Shown piece after piece: positions 1-6,599 of a stretch of DNA of 9,617 bases. Numbering within the stretch: position 1 is the stretch's first letter; every line of letters begins with the position of its first letter. The translations under genes were made by a program, and so were the position numbers. The notes below the pieces were generated by a model that was not told the DNA's origin, ran no database searches, and worked only from the letters and a program-made list of their open reading frames with translations. Origin of the DNA: UBA7236 sp964638865 (lineage in GTDB: Bacteria; Bacteroidota; Bacteroidia; Chitinophagales; BACL12); the NCBI GenBank assembly GCA_964638865.1, contig CAZXBG010000144.1, positions 1 to 9,617 of the forward strand, read 5' to 3'.

Positions 1-350
1 CTCTGCTCCTCTGCGAACTCTGCGTGAAAAAACCGTTATACAACCCTACCCCTCCCTCCACCTCAAACCCTCCACATAACCCTCTGCGTTCTCTGCTCCT
101 CTGCGAACTCTGCGTGAAAAAACCGTTATACAACCCTACCCCTCCCTCCACCTCAAACCCTCCACATAACCCTCTGCGTTCTCTGCTCCTCTGCGAACTC
201 TGCGTGAAAAAACCGTTATACAACCCTACCCCTCCCTCCACCTCAAACCCTCCACATAACCCTCTGCGTTCTCTGCTCCTCTGCGAACTCTGCGTGAAAT
301 TACCTATATCCAACCCTACACATCCATACAACCCACTTCATCCACATTAA
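1..350. repeat. 90-bp tandem repeat, 3 perfect copies plus a decayed fourth
   Basis: Copies at 1-90, 91-180 and 181-270 are identical base for base. A fourth begins at 271, is identical through 299, and then continues as a diverged version (same length, many substitutions) to about 350. Each unit has two parts. One is a cluster of CTCTGC words spaced 8-9 bp apart (for example starting at 82, 91, 99 and 108). The other is a C-rich, almost G-free stretch (about 37-85) with several CCC runs. The array may continue left of the window. Because 90 is divisible by three, the + strand carries an open frame (24-350) encoding a 30-residue repeat. It has no supporting start context or recognisable product, and I treat it as chance. 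From memory, unverified, CTCTGCG-type intergenic repeats are common in Bacteroidota genomes. Confidence 0.95.
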
Positions 351-355
351 AACCG

Positions 356-363
356 TAATTTTG
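356..363 (+). promoter_or_regulatory. Bacteroidota-type -7 promoter element for ileS operon
   Basis: TAATTTTG matches the Bacteroidota sigma-ABfr -7 consensus TAnnTTTG at every fixed position. It lies 43 bp before the ileS ATG, which would give a leader of roughly 35-40 nt. The -33 TTTG element is not clear: the best candidate is TTC at 337-339 with a 16-bp spacer. The element sits just after the end of the 90-bp repeat array. Confidence 0.5.
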
Positions 364-392
364 CCCCCTTAATCGCCCCCAAACGGGCTTTT

Positions 393-397
393 AGGAG
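393..397 (+). promoter_or_regulatory. Ribosome binding site of ileS
   Basis: AGGAG lies 9 nt before the ATG at 407. Shine-Dalgarno sites are often weak in Bacteroidota, so this good match helps confirm the chosen start. Confidence 0.5.
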
Positions 398-406
398 CAT
401 TCAACA

Positions 407-3400
407 ATGAAAAAATACCAGGAATACAAACAATTAAACCTGCCGGAAATAGAAAAAGAAATGCTGGCCTTCTGGAAACAGAACCATACCTTTCAAAGCA
501 GTATTGAAGAACGCAGCACCGACAATCCCTACATTTTTGTGGAAGGACCACCAAGTGCCAATGGTTCTCCCGGTATTCACCATGTACTTTCCCGCACGCT
601 CAAAGATCTTGTTTGTCGTTACAAAACCATGCAGAATTTCCGCGTGGAACGCAAAGGCGGCTGGGATACCCACGGACTCCCCGTAGAACTCAGCGTAGAA
701 AAAAAATTAGGTATCACCAAAGAGGATATTGGCAAAAAGATCAGTGTGGAGGAATACAATGCCCTTTGTCGCAAACAGGTAATGACCTTCAAACACGAAT
801 GGGAGGAGTTGACCGATATTATGGGTTATTGGGTGGACATGGATAACCCTTATCTCACTTTCGACACAAAATATATTGAAACACTCTGGTATCTATTAAA
901 ACAAATGCACATTAAAGGGTATTTGTATAAAGGATATACCATCCAACCCTATTCGCCCGCTGCAGGTACCGGATTGAGCTCCCACGAACTCAATCAGCCG
1001 GGCACTTATCAAATGGTGAAAGACACTACCATAGTTGCACAATTTAAATTAAAACAAACAGATCATCCTCTAAATCAAAAATTATTTGAAGGTCACGATG
1101 AGGTTTTTTTCCTCGCCTGGACTACCACTCCCTGGACACTTCCAAGCAATTGTGCACTGGCCGTTGGAAAATCAATAAATTATGTTCAGATAGAAACACA
1201 TAATCAATATACCGGAAAATTAATGAGTGTAATTCTTGCAGAAAATCGTGTACCGGCATATTTTAAAGAAGAAAATAAAGTGCACGAATTTTCCGGAGAA
1301 AATAATGCAGAATATAGATTACTATCTTCTTTCAAAGGAAAAGATTTAGCGGGTTGCGAATATGAACAGTTATTGCCTTATCAGCAACCGGAATCCGGAG
1401 ATGCTTTTAAAGTGATCATTGGTGATTTTGTCACCACCGAAGATGGAACGGGTATAGTTCACATAGCACCGAGTTTCGGGGCTGACGATTTTCGAGTTGC
1501 AAAACAAAATAATATCGGCACACTAACTCTTGTTGATAAACAGGGGAAATTTATTGAAGGAGTTGGACCATATAGCGGTAAATACGTTAAAAATTATACC
1601 GACGATCCGAATTGGGAAAATCCTGATGTATTAATCGCTATCCAGTTAAAAGAGGAAAACCGCGCTTTCAAAGTTGAAAAATACGAACACAATTACCCGC
1701 ATTGCTGGCGCACCGATAAACCTGTTATTTATTACCCGCTCGACAGCTGGTTCATCAGATCTACTGCAGTAAAAGACAGACTGATCGCATTAAATCAAAC
1801 TATCAACTGGAAACCAAAATCAACCGGTGAAGGCCGTTTTGCCCAATGGCTCGAAAATTTAGTCGACTGGAACCTTTCCCGTTCCCGTTTCTGGGGAACC
1901 CCTCTCCCCATCTGGCGCTCAGCCGACGGCTTCGAAGAAAAATGCATCGGATCCATTGAAGAACTCCGGACTGAATATAGCAAAGCAACCACAGCAGGTT
2001 TAAACAACGGTTCTTTACTTACCCGTTTTAACGCCAACACACTACACCAAAGCAGTGAAACGCACCATTCACCTCTTGCCACTCTCGCACTTGACCTCCA
2101 CAAACCCTTCGTAGACGATATTATTCTCGTTTCCGATTCCGGTAAACCTATGACCCGGGAATCCGATCTTATCGATGTTTGGTTCGACAGCGGCGCCGCT
2201 CCCTATGCTCAATGGCATTATCCTTTCGAAAACTTGGAGGTGTTCAATAAAAGTTTTCCGGCTGATTTTATCGCAGAAGGAGTGGATCAAACACGCGGGT
2301 GGTTTTTTACCCTGCATGTGATAGCAACGTTGATCTCCGATTCTGTTGCGTATAAAAATGTTATTTCAAACGGTCTAGTTCTGGACAAAAAAGGAAATAA
2401 AATGAGCAAACGTTTGGGAAATTCTGTCGACCCCTTTCAAACAATTTACAAATACGGAGCAGATGCAACACGTTGGTATTTAATTTCAAATGCTCAACCT
2501 TGGGATAATTTAAAATTTGATGTGGATGGTATTGGAGAAGTGCAACGAAAATTTTTCGGTACCCTTTATAATACCTATACTTTTTTTGTTTTGTATGCAA
2601 ACGTAGATGAATTTGAATTTGCAGAAAAAGAAATTCCTGTTAACGAACGTTCCGAATTAGATAAATGGATTATCTCCTTATTAAATACTTTAATTAAAGA
2701 TTGTACGGAAAGTTTTGACGACTATGAACCAACAACTGCAGCGCGTTATATTCAAAATTTTGTCGGCGATCATTTAAGTAACTGGTATGTGCGGTTGAGC
2801 AGAAGACGTTTCTGGAAATCGGAAAACAGTCAGGATAAATTAGCTGCATACCAAACTTTGTATACCTGCCTCGAAACCATTGCCATACTGATGGCTCCGG
2901 TTGCACCTTTCATGAGTGAATGGTTATTTAATAATTTAAATTCTTCAACAAATAGAGTTCCTCACAATTCCGTTCATCTTGTTTTATATCCTGTTTGTGA
3001 TAATAATTTAATAGATAAAGCATTAGAAGAACGCATGTTAATGGCTCAGGAAATTTCCTCCACTGTTTTATCGTTGAGGAAAAAAGAAAATTTAAAAGTG
3101 CGTCAGCCCTTATCTAAAATAATGATCCCTATTTTAAATCCTGCAACACAAATTCAAATTGAAAATATTGCGGATTTGATCAAGTCAGAAGTAAATATTA
3201 AACACATAGAATTTATAACGGATGATGCAGGTATCGTTACCAAAAAAATAAAACCGAATTTCAAAACTTTGGGTCCTAAATTGGGGCCCGACATGAAACT
3301 TGCCGCATCTCAAATTGCAGCATTTAATCAAAAACAAATTGCGGAACTCGAAAAAAATGGCAGTGCAGAAATAAGTATAGCAGGAAAACCGTTCGAGATA

Positions 3401-3760
3401 TCTTTAGCAGATGCGGAAATTTCAAGTGAGGATATTCCCGGTTGGCTGGTGGCGAATGCAGGCTCACTTACCGTTGCTTTAGACATTACTTTAACTCCTG
3501 AATTGATAGAAGAAGGAAATGCCCGGGAGTTCATCAGTCAATTGCAAAAGATGCGTAAAGAAAAGGGGTTTGAAATAACAGATAAGATAAATGTTAGTTA
3601 TTCAGGCGGCAATGGATTAGGTTTGTCGTTGATGAATTATAAGGCGTATATTTGCGCCGAAATTTTAGCAGAATCACTCGAAAAAAAGGAGAATCTGAGG
3701 GAATTTGAAGAGATAACAGTGAACGAAAATTTGCTAAAAGTCCTTATTCAAAAAATCTAA
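407..3760 (+). CDS. ileS: Isoleucyl-tRNA synthetase (GIHH-type)
   Basis: This cytoplasmic class Ia synthetase attaches isoleucine to tRNA-Ile and edits mischarged valine. At 1117 residues it has the usual length for the large Bacteroidota form. Visible landmarks in order: the class I signature PSANGSPGIHHV (residues 49-60), where the usual HIGH reads GIHH; GWDTHGLPVE (85-94); the CP1 editing domain, with AWTTTPWTLPSN (237-248) and GTGIVHIAP followed by FGADD (347-361); SRSRFWGTPLPIW (491-503); DVWFDSG (590-596); the KMSKR loop (665-669); an anticodon-binding helical region around NWYVRLSRRRFW (792-803); and a C-terminal extension ending near 1117. I see no C-terminal Cys-rich zinc module like that of E. 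coli IleRS. The N-terminus (KYQEYKQLNLPEIEKEML) fits family starts, and a Shine-Dalgarno site supports the ATG. The gene is first in an operon with a DksA-like gene 4 bp downstream and then lspA. Identification is very secure; the type-2 assignment rests on the motif and overall similarity. Confidence 0.98.
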   Translation: MKKYQEYKQLNLPEIEKEMLAFWKQNHTFQSSIEERSTDNPYIFVEGPPSANGSPGIHHVLSRTLKDLVCRYKTMQNFRVERKGGWDTHGLPVELSVEKKLGITKEDIGKKISVEEYNALCRKQVMTFKHEWEELTDIMGYWVDMDNPYLTFDTKYIETLWYLLKQMHIKGYLYKGYTIQPYSPAAGTGLSSHELNQPGTYQMVKDTTIVAQFKLKQTDHPLNQKLFEGHDEVFFLAWTTTPWTLPSNCALAVGKSINYVQIETHNQYTGKLMSVILAENRVPAYFKEENKVHEFSGENNAEYRLLSSFKGKDLAGCEYEQLLPYQQPESGDAFKVIIGDFVTTEDGTGIVHIAPSFGADDFRVAKQNNIGTLTLVDKQGKFIEGVGPYSGKYVKNYTDDPNWENPDVLIAIQLKEENRAFKVEKYEHNYPHCWRTDKPVIYYPLDSWFIRSTAVKDRLIALNQTINWKPKSTGEGRFAQWLENLVDWNLSRSRFWGTPLPIWRSADGFEEKCIGSIEELRTEYSKATTAGLNNGSLLTRFNANTLHQSSETHHSPLATLALDLHKPFVDDIILVSDSGKPMTRESDLIDVWFDSGAAPYAQWHYPFENLEVFNKSFPADFIAEGVDQTRGWFFTLHVIATLISDSVAYKNVISNGLVLDKKGNKMSKRLGNSVDPFQTIYKYGADATRWYLISNAQPWDNLKFDVDGIGEVQRKFFGTLYNTYTFFVLYANVDEFEFAEKEIPVNERSELDKWIISLLNTLIKDCTESFDDYEPTTAARYIQNFVGDHLSNWYVRLSRRRFWKSENSQDKLAAYQTLYTCLETIAILMAPVAPFMSEWLFNNLNSSTNRVPHNSVHLVLYPVCDNNLIDKALEERMLMAQEISSTVLSLRKKENLKVRQPLSKIMIPILNPATQIQIENIADLIKSEVNIKHIEFITDDAGIVTKKIKPNFKTLGPKLGPDMKLAASQIAAFNQKQIAELEKNGSAEISIAGKPFEISLADAEISSEDIPGWLVANAGSLTVALDITLTPELIEEGNAREFISQLQKMRKEKGFEITDKINVSYSGGNGLGLSLMNYKAYICAEILAESLEKKENLREFEEITVNENLLKVLIQKI

Positions 3761-3764
3761 AGCA

Positions 3765-4643
3765 ATGGCAAAAAAACCAGCTAAAAAGATGACGAAGGCA
3801 GCAAAACCAAAAACAAAAGTTGCCCCAAAGGCCAAAATGAAGCAGCCAGTAAAAAAAGTAGCGAAAAAGGTAGCCCCGAAAGCTAAACCAAAAATTGCAG
3901 CCAAAACTGCAAAACCAACTAATAAAGTTGCAAAAACTGCTGCCCCAAAATCTACAGTCAAAAAAACAGCTCCGGTTAAAAAAACGGTTGCTCCCAAAAA
4001 AGCTACCCCAATTCATAAACCAAAAGCAGTGAAAACGAAAGCTCCTGAAGCTAAAGTAAAGGCTCCTGAAGCTAAAAAAGCTGCCCCGGTGGCCAAAGTG
4101 ATAAAGAAAATTGAAACAGTAATTAAACCTGTAGTTATAAAAAAAGCAAGAAAAAAAGTTGCAGAACCGGTGGTTGTGAAAAAGGAGATCAAACAGACCT
4201 TGAAACCCTATTTTGCAAACAGAGATTTCACTAAAGTTGCAAAACCACAGGTGAAAGTATTGTCCTCTACCGACAATCGCAACAAATACAGCGATGATGA
4301 ACTGCAGGAGTTCCGGGAATTGATCTCCGGAAAATTGGAAGTTGCACGCGGAGAGTTAAAATATCTTCAGGAACAAATTAGTCGCAGCAGCGAAATGGGC
4401 GACGATTCCGATGCCCGTTTCAAGGGACTTGAAGACGGAACTTCTACTTCTGAGCGTGAATATTTGAGTCAAATGGCATCCCGTCAGATCCAATATATTG
4501 GTCATCTCGAAAAAGCCATGATACGCATTGAAAATAAAACCTATGGCATTTGTCGCGAAACAGGTAAACTAATCTCTAAAGAGCGTTTGCGTGCTGTTCC
4601 GCATGCTACGCTAAGCATCGAGGCTAAACAGGGCAAAGGATAA
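3765..4643 (+). CDS. TraR/DksA-like protein with histone-H1-like N-terminus
   Basis: There are two distinct parts. Residues 1-145 are low complexity and strongly basic: I count 48 lysines, with abundant Ala, Pro and Val, no acidic residue before Glu95, and a short repeat (KAPEAK at 92-97 and 99-104). This resembles the tails of histone H1 and of bacterial H1-like proteins. Residues about 174-290 form a DksA/TraR-type domain: a predicted helical hairpin (YSDDELQEF to HLEKAMIRIE) with an acidic turn, DDSDA, at 213-217, then YGICRETGKLI and LRAVPHATLSIEAK. The four-cysteine zinc finger is reduced to Cys263; the aligned positions are Thr266, Ala277 and His280. As I recall, this degenerate finger is normal in short (~125 residue) Bacteroidota homologues. 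DksA acts in the RNA polymerase secondary channel with ppGpp. Whether this protein does so is unknown, and the tail suggests nucleic-acid binding (inference). The gene sits 4 bp after ileS and 4 bp before lspA, so co-transcription is likely. Confidence 0.88.
   Translation: MAKKPAKKMTKAAKPKTKVAPKAKMKQPVKKVAKKVAPKAKPKIAAKTAKPTNKVAKTAAPKSTVKKTAPVKKTVAPKKATPIHKPKAVKTKAPEAKVKAPEAKKAAPVAKVIKKIETVIKPVVIKKARKKVAEPVVVKKEIKQTLKPYFANRDFTKVAKPQVKVLSSTDNRNKYSDDELQEFRELISGKLEVARGELKYLQEQISRSSEMGDDSDARFKGLEDGTSTSEREYLSQMASRQIQYIGHLEKAMIRIENKTYGICRETGKLISKERLRAVPHATLSIEAKQGKG
4635..4640 (+). promoter_or_regulatory. Ribosome binding site that fixes the lspA GTG start
   Basis: AAAGGA lies inside the last codons of the DksA-like gene, 7 nt before GTG at 4648. 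The first in-frame ATG is far downstream (codon 53), past the first membrane helix, so the GTG is the credible start. Confidence 0.5.
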
Positions 4644-4647
4644 ATAC

Positions 4648-5340
4648 GTGAAAAGATCCTGGCTCGCCATAGGCATCATTTTTTTAGTGCTCCTGATCGA
4701 TCAGGTGGTAAAGGTTTGGATAAAAACTACCTATACATTGGGAGGAGGTTTTGATATACTCGGAATTTCTTGGGCGAAAATTCATTTTGTAGAAAATGAA
4801 GGAATGGCTTTCGGAATGGAATTAGGTGGTAGTTATGGAAAATTGATCCTTTCTATTTTTAGAATAATTGCCGTTTTTTTTATTGGATATTATTTATACA
4901 CACTGATCAAAAGCAAAGCTTCCAATGCATTAATTATCAGTATTGCATTAGTATTTTCCGGTGCAATGGGAAATATTCTCGATAGCATATTTTATGGTGT
5001 TCTTTTTTCAGCATCAACTTATTCAAGCGTTGCACAATTTATGCCTGAGGCCGGTGGATATACTACCGTTTTGCATGGTCATGTTGTAGATATGTTTTAT
5101 TTCCCTTTAGCGCAAGGTCATTACCCGGAATGGATGCCAATTTTAGGCGGAAAATTCTTCCTGTTTTTCAGACCGGTATTTAATGTTGCGGATAGTGCAA
5201 TTACGATTGGTGTATTATCCATTCTATTATTTCAACGCAGTATTTTCATGCAAAATTCATTAGAAGAAAAACAAGAAGAAAATGAAAAACATGATGATAT
5301 CGCAAATGATACCTCTTCTCAGGATATAAAAAATAATTAA
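4648..5340 (+). CDS. lspA: Lipoprotein signal peptidase (signal peptidase II)
   Basis: This inner-membrane aspartyl protease cleaves the signal peptide of prolipoproteins ahead of the lipidated cysteine, after Lgt has acted. Family marks: the N-terminal helix with DQVVKVW (18-24); NEGMAFG (50-56), corresponding to the family NxGAAF motif; SGAMGNILDS (104-113) with catalytic Asp112; and GHVVDMFYF (144-152), then FNVADSAI (178-185) with catalytic Asp182. Four membrane helices can be placed near 5-24, 67-88, 95-118 and 180-200. At 230 residues it is longer than the ~165 of E. coli LspA. The extra length is a loop between about 119 and 175 and a hydrophilic Glu/Lys/Asp-rich tail from 204, both of which I recall as normal for Bacteroidota. 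The usual Arg after the first catalytic Asp is Ser here. The start is GTG. It is the last gene of the ileS operon, an old ileS-lspA linkage also seen in Proteobacteria. Confidence 0.96.
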   Translation: MKRSWLAIGIIFLVLLIDQVVKVWIKTTYTLGGGFDILGISWAKIHFVENEGMAFGMELGGSYGKLILSIFRIIAVFFIGYYLYTLIKSKASNALIISIALVFSGAMGNILDSIFYGVLFSASTYSSVAQFMPEAGGYTTVLHGHVVDMFYFPLAQGHYPEWMPILGGKFFLFFRPVFNVADSAITIGVLSILLFQRSIFMQNSLEEKQEENEKHDDIANDTSSQDIKNN

Positions 5341-5397
5341 TAATTTATATCCAGCCCCCGACAATATTTTTTTTCGGTTTTAATTATTTACCACACA

Positions 5398-6348
5398 ATG
5401 AAAACAGTAGAAGAATTACAACAATATTATCAGCAGGAAATTGTTCCGCATCTCACTGCTTTAGAGGTATTGCGCAAACAACAATTAAATAGAGTAAAAT
5501 TTATGTGGGTTGCGGGTTTCGCCTCTCTTCTGCTGGGTTTTATTACTATGATACCAATACTTATCATCGTGTTTCTTCTCATTTCTCTATTAATGTATTT
5601 TTTTATTTTCGGATTTAAAAGAAACCGCACCAATTTCAGAACGGAATACAAAAAAATAGTGATTGGAAAACTCATGCAATTTATTAATCCTGAACTTGCA
5701 TTTACTCCGAATTTATTTATCACACAAAATAAATACGACCTCAGTAAAATATTTTTATCCAATCCCGATATTTATTCCGGGGAAGATCTTGTCTCCGGAA
5801 AAATTGAAAAAACTCAGGTGGAATTTTGTGAATTACATACTCAAGATCGCCAAACAGATCACAAAGGAAGAACAACCTACGTAACTATTTTTAAAGGATT
5901 ATTTTTTATCGCCGATTTTAATAAACACTTCACCGGGCAAACTTATGTTTTAAGTGATTTTGGTGAAAGATTTCTCGGATTTTTCGGCAAATTGATGCAG
6001 AATATAAATGTAGGAAGACCCGATGTTGTGCGATTGGAAGATCCCGAATTTGAAAAAATATTTGTTGTTTACAGCTCCGATGAAGTGGAAGCAAGATATA
6101 TATTATCCACCTCCTTTATGGAACGATTAGTGGAGTTCAGAAAAAAAATGGATTGCTCTGTTCAACTTTCCTTTGTCGGCAACAATATGTACATGGCAAT
6201 TCCCATGAAAAAAAATCTCTTCGAACCCTCCCTCCGAAGAACCGTTATGAATTTTGAAGACATAAAAGAATACTACAAACAAATCCTCTTCTGCACTTCC
6301 ATTGTAGATGAAATGAACCTCAACACAAGGGTTTGGACGAAGGAGTGA
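5398..6348 (+). CDS. DUF3137-family membrane protein
   Basis: A 316-residue protein of unknown function. Residues 1-33 are hydrophilic and probably helical. Two adjacent hydrophobic segments (about 34-50 and 52-73) form a membrane hairpin, followed by a basic stretch (FKRNRTNFR, 73-81) and a large soluble domain, presumably cytoplasmic by the positive-inside rule. Sequence typical of DUF3137, as I recall it: VEFCELHTQ (141-149), VTIFKGLFFIADF (162-174), and FEKIFVVYSSDEVEARYIL (218-236), with FMERLVEF (240-247). No catalytic motif is evident. The ATG at 5398 is the natural start, giving the family N-terminus, although no clear Shine-Dalgarno site precedes it. The 57-bp gap from lspA has no convincing terminator, so read-through from the operon is possible. 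DUF3137 genes are often near lemA; no lemA is in this window. Confidence 0.8.
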   Translation: MKTVEELQQYYQQEIVPHLTALEVLRKQQLNRVKFMWVAGFASLLLGFITMIPILIIVFLLISLLMYFFIFGFKRNRTNFRTEYKKIVIGKLMQFINPELAFTPNLFITQNKYDLSKIFLSNPDIYSGEDLVSGKIEKTQVEFCELHTQDRQTDHKGRTTYVTIFKGLFFIADFNKHFTGQTYVLSDFGERFLGFFGKLMQNINVGRPDVVRLEDPEFEKIFVVYSSDEVEARYILSTSFMERLVEFRKKMDCSVQLSFVGNNMYMAIPMKKNLFEPSLRRTVMNFEDIKEYYKQILFCTSIVDEMNLNTRVWTKE

Positions 6349-6358
6349 GGGGGGAGTT
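6342..6358 (+). repeat. Left arm of imperfect inverted repeat
   Basis: GGAGTGAGGGGGGAGTT matches the reverse complement of 6538-6554 at 15 of 17 positions. The arm contains the TGA stop of the DUF3137 gene (6346-6348). The 179 bp between the arms hold the CTGCC array. Confidence 0.6.
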
Positions 6359-6374
6359 CTCAGTTGCCAATCTG

Positions 6375-6545
6375 CTGCCACTGCCAACTGCCACTGATTC
6401 TGTGTTCAGAGTTCTGGATTCACAATCTGCCACTGCCTTCTGCCACTGCCAACTGCCACTGCCTTCTGCCACTGCCAACTGCCAACTGCCACTGCCTACT
6501 GCCACTGCCAACTGCTCATCGCTCACTCCCCACTGCCAACTGCCC
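6375..6545. repeat. CTGCC array with 13-bp higher-order period
   Basis: Eighteen CTGCC words start at 6375, 6381, 6388, 6427, 6433, 6440, 6446, 6453, 6459, 6466, 6472, 6479, 6486, 6492, 6499, 6505, 6533 and 6540. In the core (6427-6511) a 6-mer CTGCCA alternates with a 7-mer CTGCCAA, CTGCCTT or CTGCCTA. This makes a 13-bp unit, with AA and TT endings partly alternating. A 33-bp non-repeat segment (6394-6426) and a second one (6512-6532) interrupt it. A 13-bp unit cannot keep a reading frame, and the overlapping open frames on both strands exist only because the words contain no stop codons. Similar CTGCCAACTGCC arrays occur between genes in other Bacteroidota, as I recall. The remainder of the 6349-6599 gap holds only the inverted-repeat arms and a possible promoter. 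Confidence 0.93.
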
Positions 6546-6554
6546 CCTCCCTCC
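6538..6554 (-). repeat. Right arm of imperfect inverted repeat
   Basis: AACTGCCCCCTCCCTCC pairs with 6342-6358 at 15 of 17 positions and overlaps the last word of the CTGCC array. The arms are purine/pyrimidine-rich, so part of the match could come from composition. Confidence 0.6.
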
Positions 6555-6572
6555 CCATTCATCATTTTATGC

Positions 6573-6580
6573 TAAATTTA
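6573..6580 (+). promoter_or_regulatory. Possible -7 element for the secreted gene pair
   Basis: TAAATTTA matches TAnnTTTG at all but the last position and lies 19 bp before the ATG at 6600, leaving a very short leader. No -33 TTTG is visible, so this is a weak call. Confidence 0.3.
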
Positions 6581-6599
6581 CCCTTTCAATCTATAATTA

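Noticed and set aside
24..350. 108-codon open frame through the 90-bp repeat, encoding three 30-residue repeats
   Set aside because: The frame is open only because the repeat length is a multiple of three and one frame lacks stops. The start lies within the repeat, and the product has no recognisable feature.
1..350. CRISPR array
   Set aside because: The units are contiguous 90-bp identical copies without unique spacers, and no cas genes are nearby.
1795..2103. 102-codon antisense open frame within ileS
   Set aside because: It lies opposite a conserved IleRS segment in the GC-richer part of the gene, where stop codons are rarer. It shows no independent coding sign.
3734..4016. Antisense Phe/Gly-rich open frames opposite the lysine-rich tail
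   Set aside because: They mirror AAA/GCC/CCA-rich codons of the DksA-like gene, whose sense-strand domain match and operon position are clear.
3765..4643. Chlamydia-type histone-like protein or ribosomal protein as the identity of the lysine-rich gene
   Set aside because: Only the tail is histone-like and low-complexity similarity is not homology. The C-terminal half clearly fits the TraR/DksA-like family.
5352..5385. Possible terminator after lspA (CCGA ... TCGG followed by TTTT)
   Set aside because: The stem is only four base pairs with a long T-rich loop, too weak to call.
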